64,000 bases of DNA from Pirellulales bacterium (GTDB taxonomy: Bacteria; Planctomycetota; Planctomycetia; Pirellulales; JAEUIK01): positions 1 to 64,000 of the forward strand of contig JAIBBZ010000012.1 of NCBI GenBank assembly GCA_019694435.1, read 5' to 3'. The position numbers were made by a program, and so were the translations under genes. The notes beneath the pieces are model-generated. The model had not been told where the DNA came from, ran no database searches, and saw nothing but the letters and a program-made list of their open reading frames with translations. Positions 8,429 through 16,143 of the stretch are shown in pieces (the first letter of the stretch is position 1; the number at the start of each line of letters is the position of its first letter).

Positions 8429-9349
8429 ATGGAAAACTTCAGCGACCGGCTCGCCGCAGCCATCCACCGCACGGCCAGCCCCGTGTGCGTGGGTCTCGAT
8501 CCCCGAGCCGAGCAGCTCCCAGCGGGGCTGCTTCGTCGGCCTCCTTCGCAAGCGTCACCCGCCGAGAAGGCCGAGGCATACGCAGCATTCTGCCGCGAAG
8601 TCATCGACGCCGTTGCCGGGCAGGTGCCGGTGGTCAAACCCCAGTCGGCGTTTTTCGAGCAGCTCGGCAGCGTCGGCCTGCAAGCGTTGGCCCAAACCAT
8701 CGCGCATGCCCGAGGGCGCAACCTGCTGGTGGTCCTCGACGCCAAGCGCAACGACATCGGTACAACCGCCGAGGCCTATGCGCAAGGTTTGCTCGGCGAC
8801 GGCAGCTCGAGCGACCTGGCGGCCGACGCGCTGACGGTCAGTCCCTACCTGGGCCACGACAGCTTGTTGCCGTTTGTCGAGGTCGCACGGGCGCAAGGCT
8901 GCGGGTTGTTCGTGCTGGCCAAGACTTCGAATCCCGGCGGCGCCCAGTTTCAAGACCTGGAAGCGCAAGGTCAGCCGCTCTACCGCCACGTCGCCGCGTA
9001 CATCGAATCGCTGGCGGCGGCCGAGCCGGCCCAATGCGGCTATGGAATTGTCGGCGCGGTTGCCGGGGCGACTTATCCCGAGCAGCTCGCCGAACTGCGC
9101 GCGGCAATGCCGCATACCTGGCTGTTGGTTCCCGGCTATGGTGCGCAGGGCGGTACGGCCGCCGACGTCGCCGTCGCGTTCGGCGCTCGCGGCCTGGGGG
9201 CGATCGTCAACAACTCGCGAGGGCTGATCTTTGCGGCCAGCCGCGAGCCGTACCGCTCGCGTTTTGGCGCGGCCCGCTGGCAGGACGCGGTTGCCGCCGC
9301 GACGCGCGACATGGCCGACGAGCTGCGTGCTCACGCCCAATTCGGCTGA
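8429..9349 (+). CDS. pyrF: Orotidine 5'-phosphate decarboxylase (long PyrF type)
   Basis: Last step of UMP synthesis: decarboxylates OMP in the cytoplasm. 306 residues from ATG 8429; a TTG at 8402 would add nine. The N-terminal CVGLDPRAEQLP, the active-site segment DAKRNDIGTTAEAYA (about residues 104-118; Asp/Lys/Asp of the catalytic array) and the phosphate-loop VPGYGAQGGT toward the C-terminus are all present. Length and motifs fit the longer subfamily (TIGR02127 type) rather than the roughly 230-residue E. coli form. It is convergent with ndk, with stops eight bases apart. pyrD lies about 43 kb to the right, so pyrimidine genes are dispersed here. Confidence 0.93.
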   Translation: MENFSDRLAAAIHRTASPVCVGLDPRAEQLPAGLLRRPPSQASPAEKAEAYAAFCREVIDAVAGQVPVVKPQSAFFEQLGSVGLQALAQTIAHARGRNLLVVLDAKRNDIGTTAEAYAQGLLGDGSSSDLAADALTVSPYLGHDSLLPFVEVARAQGCGLFVLAKTSNPGGAQFQDLEAQGQPLYRHVAAYIESLAAAEPAQCGYGIVGAVAGATYPEQLAELRAAMPHTWLLVPGYGAQGGTAADVAVAFGARGLGAIVNNSRGLIFAASREPYRSRFGAARWQDAVAAATRDMADELRAHAQFG

Positions 9350-9357
9350 ACCGGCGA

Positions 9358-9819
9358 TCAGCTTTCGTCCGGGGCCCGCAGCCAACTGGTAATCGCGGGC
9401 GAGTAGCCACAGATTTCGTCGCTCTTGAAATACAGGGCAATCTCACGCGCGGCCGCTTCGGGGCCGTCGGAGGCGTGCACCAGGTTCATCTGTCGGCTGC
9501 TGCTGAAGTCGCCGCGGATGGTACCGGCCGCGGCCTTCAGGCCGCTGGTGGCACCCAGCATGTCGCGGACCACGCGAATCGCTTCGAGCCCTTCGAGTAC
9601 GGCGACCACCACCGGCGAGGCCGTGATAAAGCTCTCCAGCGCCGGGTAAAACGGCTTGCTCACATGCTCGGCATAATGCTGCCGCGCCAGGTCCGTGCTG
9701 ACGCGCATCATCTTCATGGCGATCGGGTTGAGCCCCTTGTCCTCGAAGCGGGCCAGAATGCGGCCCACCAGGCGACGCTGCACGCAATCGGGCTTGAAAA
9801 TGATCAGGGTGCGTTCCAT
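9358..9819 (-). CDS. ndk: Nucleoside diphosphate kinase
   Basis: Balances NTP pools by phosphate transfer from ATP to NDPs. 153 residues, close to the usual 140-155. It has the signature N-terminus ERTLIIFKPD, the conserved Lys (K9), and the catalytic histidine H115 in NLVHASDGPEAA. The C-terminus is slightly long. The ATG at 9819 has AGGAGT about 10 bases upstream. A strong hairpin (9845-9877) sits directly in front of that ribosome site. Confidence 0.96.
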   Translation of the reverse strand: MERTLIIFKPDCVQRRLVGRILARFEDKGLNPIAMKMMRVSTDLARQHYAEHVSKPFYPALESFITASPVVVAVLEGLEAIRVVRDMLGATSGLKAAAGTIRGDFSSSRQMNLVHASDGPEAAAREIALYFKSDEICGYSPAITSWLRAPDES

Positions 9820-9844
9820 GGCCTTGCAAGACTCCTTCAGCTGT

Positions 9845-9877
9845 GCCGGGCCGGTTTCCTCGGGAAACCGGCCCGGC
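9845..9877 (-). promoter_or_regulatory. Perfect 15-bp hairpin in the ndk leader
   Basis: GCCGGGCCGGTTTCC and its exact reverse complement flank a 3-base loop (tcg). No T-run follows on either strand. On the ndk strand it ends 25 bases before the start codon, just upstream of the ribosome site, so it would lie in the 5' leader of ndk. It could stabilise the message, act as an attenuator or serve as a protein site. A terminator role is unlikely, since nothing is transcribed toward it from the right. Confidence 0.55.
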
Positions 9878-10017
9878 GCGTTGAGATCGACGAATGTTTC
9901 GGCAACTTGGCGAAAGCGGGAGTGTAGCCCAAGCCGCCCCGGGCCCTCAAGCGGCCCGCTAGCACGTCCCGCAGCGCGATCGAACCGGCATGGACCGTCG
10001 AGCCGATAGTCGCCATC

Positions 10018-11250
10018 ATGCCTCGGCGCATCGAGCCATATTCGCCGCGAGGGGATCGAGCCATGGATGGCACGCAGGACCTGTCTAGAGTTCGCAGCCA
10101 GGGCCGTCGCCGGCCGCCTGTATGGGTTGCCAAGCTGACCCTATTGTGCGGCTCCGTCGCCTTGACCCTGGGTGGCTTCGAGGTGGCCCTGCGCGTGCTG
10201 GGCTATCAGCCGATGACGGCCACGGCCCTGACCTCGTTCTTTCAGTACAGCGATCAAACGGGTTGGATCGGCCGCCCCGGCGCCGACTGCCGATTTGCCA
10301 CGACGAGCTTCGACGCACACATCACGCACGGTCGCGACGGCTTCCGGAGCTGCGCCGCGAACCACACGGACCTCCGCGACGACGCGGAACCAATCTGGTG
10401 CGTCGGCGATTCGTTCGTCTGGGGGTGGGGCATCGACGATGGTCACACGTTTGTCGACCTGCTCAACGCGGCGGCAGCGCAGGCATCGACGCCGTCGCGC
10501 CACGTGTATCGCAACCTGGGCATCTCCGGTTTTGCGACCGTCCAGGAATTCGTCTTGCTCGAACAGCTCTTGGCCCGCGACCGCCTGCCGCGCGAGGTGT
10601 GGTTGATCTACAGCTCGAACGATCTCTACGAAAACCTCGACACCCAGGACCAGGACCCGCCGCGGCCTTATTTCGTCTCGGCCGAATCCGGCTTCGCGGT
10701 TCAGAACCGTCCCGTTCCGCCGACCTCGGGCTGGCGCTTCAAGCCGTGGCTGAAACGCAACTCGTTGGCCTACAACTTCCTGCACTTCTATCTGACCAGC
10801 GCCCGCAAGTCGCTCAAGAATCTGCGCGAGACGGGCGAGTTGGTCGTGCCGCCCGATCCGCCGGCCGAACAATGGCAGGCTCTGGCCCAAGGCTATGGCA
10901 TGATTCAGGAGCTCTGTCGTCGCCACGGCGTACAAATGCGTTTGATCTACATTCCCGGCCTGGCCGAGGTCGACGCCACGCAACCTTCGCAACTCGCCGA
11001 GCGGCAGCGGCGCGAACACGATCAGGCCTTGCAGGTCGCCGATGCCCTGCACTTGCCCGTGCTCGATCTGACCGATTCGTTCCGCTCGTTCTTCGAGCGG
11101 CGCGGCAGCGTGCCCTTGGCCTTCGCCCATGATGGCCATTTCAACCCGTTGGGGCACCAGGTAACCGCCGAAGCGATTCTCGAGACGCTCGGGCGACCGG
11201 CCGTGGCTCGCCGTGAGGCAACGCCTCAGGACGTGCCGGGCAAGCTGTAG
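10018..11250 (+). CDS. Membrane-anchored SGNH/GDSL-type hydrolase
   Basis: 410 residues from ATG 10018; ATG 10063 is a possible shorter start. A single N-terminal membrane anchor (VAKLTLLCGSVALTLGGFEVAL, about 37-58) is followed by an SGNH fold. The nucleophile block is CVGDSFVWGWG (Ser132), a GISGFAT glycine block and YSSNDLYEN asparagine block follow, and the His/Asp block is DGHFNPLGH (about 372-380). Planctomycetes carry many such proteins of unknown substrate; acyl- or acetyl-ester cleavage or transfer on a polysaccharide is plausible. It overlaps the 3' end of a convergent GT-C-like gene by 25 bases, possibly a shared envelope function. Confidence 0.8.
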   Translation: MPRRIEPYSPRGDRAMDGTQDLSRVRSQGRRRPPVWVAKLTLLCGSVALTLGGFEVALRVLGYQPMTATALTSFFQYSDQTGWIGRPGADCRFATTSFDAHITHGRDGFRSCAANHTDLRDDAEPIWCVGDSFVWGWGIDDGHTFVDLLNAAAAQASTPSRHVYRNLGISGFATVQEFVLLEQLLARDRLPREVWLIYSSNDLYENLDTQDQDPPRPYFVSAESGFAVQNRPVPPTSGWRFKPWLKRNSLAYNFLHFYLTSARKSLKNLRETGELVVPPDPPAEQWQALAQGYGMIQELCRRHGVQMRLIYIPGLAEVDATQPSQLAERQRREHDQALQVADALHLPVLDLTDSFRSFFERRGSVPLAFAHDGHFNPLGHQVTAEAILETLGRPAVARREATPQDVPGKL

Positions 11251-12998
11251 GTTGGCGCATCGCGCCAGGGCCTGGACTGGCGGAATACCGCGGCCCGTCC
11301 GTCGAGCGTGCGCGCGAGCTCTTCCTGCCCTTGTTTGCGCGCCAGCCCGGCAGCCCGCTCGGCGACGGCGGCTGCTTCCGCGTACTGACCACATTCTGCC
11401 AGTGCGGCAGCTAGCGTGTCGAGCAGGGCCGGATCCTGATCGCGCGGCGGGACGGTGATCGCCCTGGCGAGTTGCAACGCCAACTGCCCGTTGCGCCATC
11501 TCGCGTCGGGATGCGTGGCCCGGATCCAGGCGACGTTGTTGGCGACGTTCGCATCGGGTTTACCCGCGAAGCTCTGATCGTAGTAGCTAAGCGCGGCTCC
11601 GATCTCGCCGTGCGCCGCATGCCAGGCGCCCAGGCCGCGCAACGCGACATAGCTCTGCGGCCTGATCGCCAGGTTGTGCGTCCAGAGCGTTCGGTCGTCG
11701 CGCCAATGCCCCACTTGTTGTGCACTCAACACGGCGAGCACCACGAGTATTGCGGCGGCGCTGCCGCGCACCGCCGGACGCGGCCACCGCGCGACGCACC
11801 AGCCTGCGGCCAGCGCCGGACCAACCAGCGCGAGATATGCATAGCGATCGGCAACCGTGGAGATGTCTTGAAAGTCGAACGGCACGAGACCGGACACGGG
11901 CAACAGCGTGAACAACATCGCCATGCTCGCGCCCCAGGCGATGCGCCAACCATTCGTGCCAGGGCGCTTGCCGAAACGCCACAGACCTAAGCCGAACAGC
12001 GCTACAAACGCCGCGCCGATCAACCAGAACGCCGGCAACCAGTTTTGCCCGGCCACCCAGATGGGCGAGTAACCGTAGTCCGCCACGAGGCCCACGGGGA
12101 GGAAGAGCTTGACCACGTAATGGCTCAAGGCATGTGCCGCCAGCGGCAACCGATCGACGAGCGGCGCGACATACTCGATATCTGCATTGGCCTGCTGCGA
12201 CTTGGTGAGCCAGGTGAGCGCGACGACGACCGCCAGCCAGCCGGCCAAGGCGAGGAGCTGCGGGCGGCCGAGCCGGCGGCCAAAGCTCCACGTCAACAGC
12301 GCCGCGCTGATCGGCCACGAAGCGGCAATCGGCTTGGCCAGCATCGCGAACAAGAAACAGAGCGAGGCCACCACCAGCCAGCCAGACGTCCAAGACTGCC
12401 CTGGATCGCTCTCCAGACCGGGTTCACTCGGGGTCGAACGCACGAGCGCGGCCAGCGCAGCGAGGGCGAAGAACCCACAGAGCAGTCCCTTGAGTTCCGA
12501 GACCCAAACGACGCTTTCCACCGCGAGCGGGTGCCAGGCAAAGATGCCCGCAGCAAACAGCGCCGCCACGGCATTTTGGGCGAGCAACCGCCGGGCCAGC
12601 AGGAACACGACGCCCACATTCAGCAGGTGAACGAGCAGGTTCGCAGCGTGGAACACGGCGGGCGAGAGCTGCGTGCCGCCGGGCACGGTCGACCAAGGCC
12701 CTTGGCACAGCCAGGCAAGCCCCGCATAGGCCGTGTACGTCGCCGGAATGTAAAGGCCTGCATACGGCGCACGCCAATACGCCGCCCAGGTTGCCCACGA
12801 CACGGGCCGCAGCCCAGGATTCTGGGTGACGTGTAAACCATCGTCCCAGGAAAGAAAGCCGAACGTCGTGGCCCGGCCGAACACGGCCAACACGCCCGCG
12901 CCGAGCAAGAGCAGTCCCAGCCAGGGCGGCAGCGACGTCAACGCGCGGGGCAACGGCCGAGTTGGAAGCCGCGACGTCTCGGGCGCCCGCTTGCTCAT
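11226..12998 (-). CDS. Polytopic GT-C-type glycosyltransferase-like protein with C-terminal TPR repeats
   Basis: 590 residues from ATG 12998. About 10-11 membrane segments span residues 20-430. The first outer loop carries LSWDDGLHV, the Asp-Asp that GT-C enzymes (Pmt/TMTC family) use for catalysis or metal binding. A conserved later segment, HPLAVESVVWVSELKG, is also typical of the bacterial TMTC-like group. The C-terminal 150 residues form tetratricopeptide-like helices (e.g. ALRGLGAWHAAHGEIGAALS). It probably transfers a sugar from a lipid carrier to a protein or glycan outside the membrane; donor and acceptor are unknown. Its 3' end overlaps the convergent SGNH gene. Confidence 0.78.
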   Translation of the reverse strand: MSKRAPETSRLPTRPLPRALTSLPPWLGLLLLGAGVLAVFGRATTFGFLSWDDGLHVTQNPGLRPVSWATWAAYWRAPYAGLYIPATYTAYAGLAWLCQGPWSTVPGGTQLSPAVFHAANLLVHLLNVGVVFLLARRLLAQNAVAALFAAGIFAWHPLAVESVVWVSELKGLLCGFFALAALAALVRSTPSEPGLESDPGQSWTSGWLVVASLCFLFAMLAKPIAASWPISAALLTWSFGRRLGRPQLLALAGWLAVVVALTWLTKSQQANADIEYVAPLVDRLPLAAHALSHYVVKLFLPVGLVADYGYSPIWVAGQNWLPAFWLIGAAFVALFGLGLWRFGKRPGTNGWRIAWGASMAMLFTLLPVSGLVPFDFQDISTVADRYAYLALVGPALAAGWCVARWPRPAVRGSAAAILVVLAVLSAQQVGHWRDDRTLWTHNLAIRPQSYVALRGLGAWHAAHGEIGAALSYYDQSFAGKPDANVANNVAWIRATHPDARWRNGQLALQLARAITVPPRDQDPALLDTLAAALAECGQYAEAAAVAERAAGLARKQGQEELARTLDGRAAVFRQSRPWRDAPTYSLPGTS

Positions 12999-13122
12999 GA
13001 ACCGCCTCACCCAGGGCCACACGCCGCCGTTATGGTAGCGCAGCGAGAGGTTTGGCGCAAGGGCGCGAACGGCAGCGGGCGCCGGCGCCGAACTCAGCCC
13101 CCGCGGGGCGTCAGCGCCGAGA

Positions 13123-13530
13123 TTATTCCATCTCCGGCGCGTCCGACCCCGGCTCGGCCATCGGCTCTTCGATAATCTCCACACCCTCGACCGGCGTCGG
13201 CTCTTGCGAATAAGGCGTCGCCGGGTAGTGGTGGATCTCCGGCATGCAATTGATGCAGCCTTGGCCGAACCCATAGCCAGGGATCGTCGCCGACAGCACG
13301 CTCGACCTCTGCGGGATCGCTACGCCATAGGGCACTGGTGCCGGAAACGTCGTCGGGCAAAAAGTCCAGGGCCGCTTGGGATAGCAGGGACACCCGTTAT
13401 AGGCGTGGTAGCCCGGGCCGTACCACCAACCCAGGTTCCGCAGGATGTTCTGCTCGATAGGGCCCGCCAGCGCGGCGCTGCACGACAACAACACGGCCAG
13501 AACAGTGCAGGCCAGTATTCGGCTCTTCAT
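13123..13530 (-). CDS. Small secreted cysteine- and proline-rich protein, unknown
   Basis: 135 residues from ATG 13530. A clear signal peptide (MKSRILACTVLAVLLSCSAALA) is followed by a short mature part rich in Tyr, Pro and Cys (NGCPCYPKRPWTFCP, then GQGCINCMPEIHHY) and an acidic tail (VEGVEIIEEPMAEPGSD). The CPC and CINC pairs could form disulfides or bind metal. I recognise no family. The codon pattern and signal peptide make it a convincing gene. It lies 124 bases upstream of the GT-C-like gene on the same strand and could share its transcript. Confidence 0.65.
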   Translation of the reverse strand: MKSRILACTVLAVLLSCSAALAGPIEQNILRNLGWWYGPGYHAYNGCPCYPKRPWTFCPTTFPAPVPYGVAIPQRSSVLSATIPGYGFGQGCINCMPEIHHYPATPYSQEPTPVEGVEIIEEPMAEPGSDAPEME

Positions 13531-13896
13531 CCGTGCGGTCCTTCGAGAACGGGTGGCGTAAATCAACACCCTAAGCGCGGCGTCGTCCGTGCCGCCATCC
13601 CCATCATCGTGCAAGGGTGCATGCGTGAATGAATGGCCGTGCGCGCGGGCGTTAAAGATTACGCAGCACAATCAGTGGCCGGCGGCGCCGCGCCCCGCGC
13701 CAGCAGCGACACGACAGCACCCCGTGGGGCCGCAGATCTTCACTGGCCGGCAGGGTCGGCTCATGCAGCTCGAATTTGGCACCTCGAAGCACGCTCAGAG
13801 GTGAGCGGACACGCTCCACTTGTGCCGATAGTTCCTAATACCCGAGTCGTCGGGGTCGTAGGACCCTTGCACTCCATCACCTTGGCCAGCCACTGC
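13531..13896. promoter_or_regulatory. Divergent intergenic region
   Basis: 366 bases between the secreted Cys-rich protein (leftward) and the DUF1207 gene (rightward). Promoters for both must be here. In-frame codons extend the rightward frame back to 13633, but the signal peptide of the DUF1207 protein begins only at 13897, so that extension is judged untranslated. No clear promoter box or hairpin is visible. Confidence 0.4.
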
Positions 13897-14880
13897 ATGT
13901 CCCTACGAGTTCCTACACGGCCACCTGGCGCGCGAGCCGTTGCGTGGGCCTTGCTGTTGCTCCTGGCGTGTAGTGCTCCGCTGCGAGCTCAGGGTCCGTT
14001 CGGTAGCGGCTATGCCGTCGTGACCGATCGCTTCGACGCTCCGGTGCTGCAGCCTGCTTCTCCTCCCGAGCCACAGCTCGCGCCGGCGACGCACTATTTC
14101 GAGCCGGCGGCCGCGGAAGAACCGTGGACCTCGCAGGTGCTTCCCGTGGGGCTGATCTACCGCTCGTATCTGGCCGGCACGAAAGAGCCGCGCCTGGCCG
14201 TGCAATGGTTCCATGAAAAAGATTACGGACCCTACTGGGACGTTACGCTGGGCGGCCGGGCGGGCTTGTGGCGGTATGGAACGACCGATCCGGCGCATCC
14301 CGAGGGAGTGCAGCTCGATATCGAGGGGGCCGCGTTTCCGCGGCTCGATCTGGACGAAGAACGCGACCTCGTCGCGGCCGACTTTCGTGGCGGCTTTCCG
14401 CTGACTTATGGCCGCGGCCCTTGGCAGTTCAAATTGGCCTACTATCATCTCAGCGCGCACCTGGGCGACGAATTCCTGCTCAAGAACCCCGGCTATACGC
14501 GGATCAACTACAGCCGCGATGTCGTCGTCTATGGCACGGCCTTTCGCCCCAACAACAACTGGCGGTTCTACGGCGAGGCCGGCTGGTCGTTTTACGAGGA
14601 CGTGGCCGAGCAGTGGGAGTTCCAGTTCGGGGCCGAATACAGCCCCGGCCAGCCCAGCGGCCTGCGCGGTGCCCCGTTCATGGCGACGAACGTGCACTTG
14701 CACGAAGAGATCAACTACAGCGGCCGCTTCACCTTTCAGGCCGGCTGGCAGTGGCGCGGCGACGGGCCGGGCCACCTGCTCCGGCTCGGCCTGCACTATC
14801 TCAACGGCATGAGCCCTCAATACGAACTGCTCGGCCAGAACGAAGAGCAGATCGGCGCCGGGCTGTGGTTCGACTTCTAG
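13897..14880 (+). CDS. DUF1207 family secreted protein (probable outer-membrane barrel)
   Basis: 327 residues from ATG 13897, chosen because it opens a clean signal peptide (ARAVAWALLLLLACSAPLRAQ). The mature part holds stretches I associate with DUF1207 proteins: EPWTSQVLPVGLIYRSYLAG, then KEPRLAVQWF, then LGGRAGLWRYG, and a C-terminal LRLGLHYLNGMSPQYEL ending in GLWFDF. Alternating beta-strand pattern and a terminal Phe agree with an outer-membrane barrel. The biochemical role of DUF1207 is unknown; it is frequent in planctomycetes. Confidence 0.8.
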   Translation: MSLRVPTRPPGARAVAWALLLLLACSAPLRAQGPFGSGYAVVTDRFDAPVLQPASPPEPQLAPATHYFEPAAAEEPWTSQVLPVGLIYRSYLAGTKEPRLAVQWFHEKDYGPYWDVTLGGRAGLWRYGTTDPAHPEGVQLDIEGAAFPRLDLDEERDLVAADFRGGFPLTYGRGPWQFKLAYYHLSAHLGDEFLLKNPGYTRINYSRDVVVYGTAFRPNNNWRFYGEAGWSFYEDVAEQWEFQFGAEYSPGQPSGLRGAPFMATNVHLHEEINYSGRFTFQAGWQWRGDGPGHLLRLGLHYLNGMSPQYELLGQNEEQIGAGLWFDF

Positions 14881-14898
14881 ACCTCGCCGGCCGCGAGC

Positions 14899-16071
14899 TC
14901 AAATCCGCAGCTGCTTGGCGATGATCTCGAGCATCACTTCGGTCGCACCGCCGCCGATGCGGTCGAGCCGGATGTCGCGGTAGGCACGCTCGACCAGATA
15001 GTCGGTGAAATATGCGTAGCCGCCGTGGAGCTGGAAGCAGTCGTCGATAATGCGGCAGGCCGCCTCCGAGGCGAACGCCTTGGCCGCGCAAACCTCTTTC
15101 AAGCTCGGCTGCCCGTTGATCACCCGCCAGGTCGTGGAATAGACCATCTGGCGCATCGCCTCGAGCTCCATGTACGACCGGGCCAGCCGCTGACGAGTGA
15201 CCTGCATGTCGGACAGATGGCCGAAACCCATCGGGCGTTCCTGGCAGTACTTGATCGTCCGCTCGAGCGTGGACTGTGCCGCGCCGACACATCCGGCCGC
15301 GATCACCAGCCGCTCGTTCTCGAAGCACTGCATGATCTGGTAAAAGCCGCGATTCAACTCGCCGAGTACGTTTTCGGCGGGCACCACGCATTCGTCGAAC
15401 GTCAGCAACCCCGTGTCGCTGGCGCGGCGGCCGAGCTTGTTCTTCATGTGCTCGACCGTAAAGCCCGGCGTTTCGCGAGGAACCAGCAGCATGCTGATCC
15501 CCTTGTGCCCGGCGTTGGGGTCGGTCTTGGCCGCGATGCAGAACACGTCGGCATTGACCGAGTTGGTGATGAAGATCTTCGACCCGGTCAGACGGAAATG
15601 ATCTCCCTCGCGGCGGGCCGTCGTCGCCAGGCCCGCCACGTTGCTGCCGGCGCCCGGCTCGGTAATGCCCAGCGCCGCCACTTTGCGCCCCGCGACGAGG
15701 TCGGGCAACCAGCGTTGCTTCTGCTCATGGGTGCCGAACCGGACGATGTGCGGCATCGCGATCTCGGAATGCGCGCCGAAAGCCATGCCCAGGCCGCTGG
15801 TGTGCGCAAACGAGAACTCCTCGGCCAGCACGACCGCCATGCGGGCGTCGGCGCCGTAGCCGCCGTACTCTTCCGGCGTGTGGTGCCCGAAGAAACCCAG
15901 CTCGCCGCCCCGCAGGTACAGCGACTTGGGAATGATGCCGGCCTCTTCCCAGGCGTCGGCGTGCGGATTGACCTCGCGCTCGAGAAACTGCCGTACCGTC
16001 TTGCGCAGCAGCTCATGCTCTTCGGTGAACAGGAAATGCGATCCGACACTCGGCGAAGCAATCGTGGCCAT
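14899..16071 (-). CDS. Acyl-CoA dehydrogenase
   Basis: FAD-dependent alpha,beta-dehydrogenation of an acyl-CoA, feeding electrons to ETF. 390 residues from ATG 16071 (a GTG at 16077 would add two). Domain order is classical: helical N-terminus (FTEEHELLRKTVRQFLEREV), middle beta domain (GITEPGAGSNVAGLATTA; SKIFITNS) and C-terminal helices. The C-terminal GGGATEVMLEI resembles isovaleryl/long-chain types, in which the catalytic Glu sits in the earlier helix; here that would be in STLERTIKYC. This suggests a branched or longer substrate rather than butyryl-CoA. It lies 72 bases downstream of an acyl-CoA synthetase gene on the same strand, implying a paired activation and oxidation role. Confidence 0.92.
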   Translation of the reverse strand: MATIASPSVGSHFLFTEEHELLRKTVRQFLEREVNPHADAWEEAGIIPKSLYLRGGELGFFGHHTPEEYGGYGADARMAVVLAEEFSFAHTSGLGMAFGAHSEIAMPHIVRFGTHEQKQRWLPDLVAGRKVAALGITEPGAGSNVAGLATTARREGDHFRLTGSKIFITNSVNADVFCIAAKTDPNAGHKGISMLLVPRETPGFTVEHMKNKLGRRASDTGLLTFDECVVPAENVLGELNRGFYQIMQCFENERLVIAAGCVGAAQSTLERTIKYCQERPMGFGHLSDMQVTRQRLARSYMELEAMRQMVYSTTWRVINGQPSLKEVCAAKAFASEAACRIIDDCFQLHGGYAYFTDYLVERAYRDIRLDRIGGGATEVMLEIIAKQLRI

Positions 16072-16143
16072 AGACACCGTTGACGACTTGCAGCAGGAAA
16101 CGAGGCAGGAAACAGCACGGACGACGCGGTCCCACGAACGGCC

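Noticed and set aside
8363-8551. Short leftward frames overlapping the pyrF start
   Set aside because: Shadows of pyrF with no family features.
13633-13896. In-frame extension of the DUF1207 protein
   Set aside because: The clean signal peptide starts at ATG 13897; an upstream extension would bury it.
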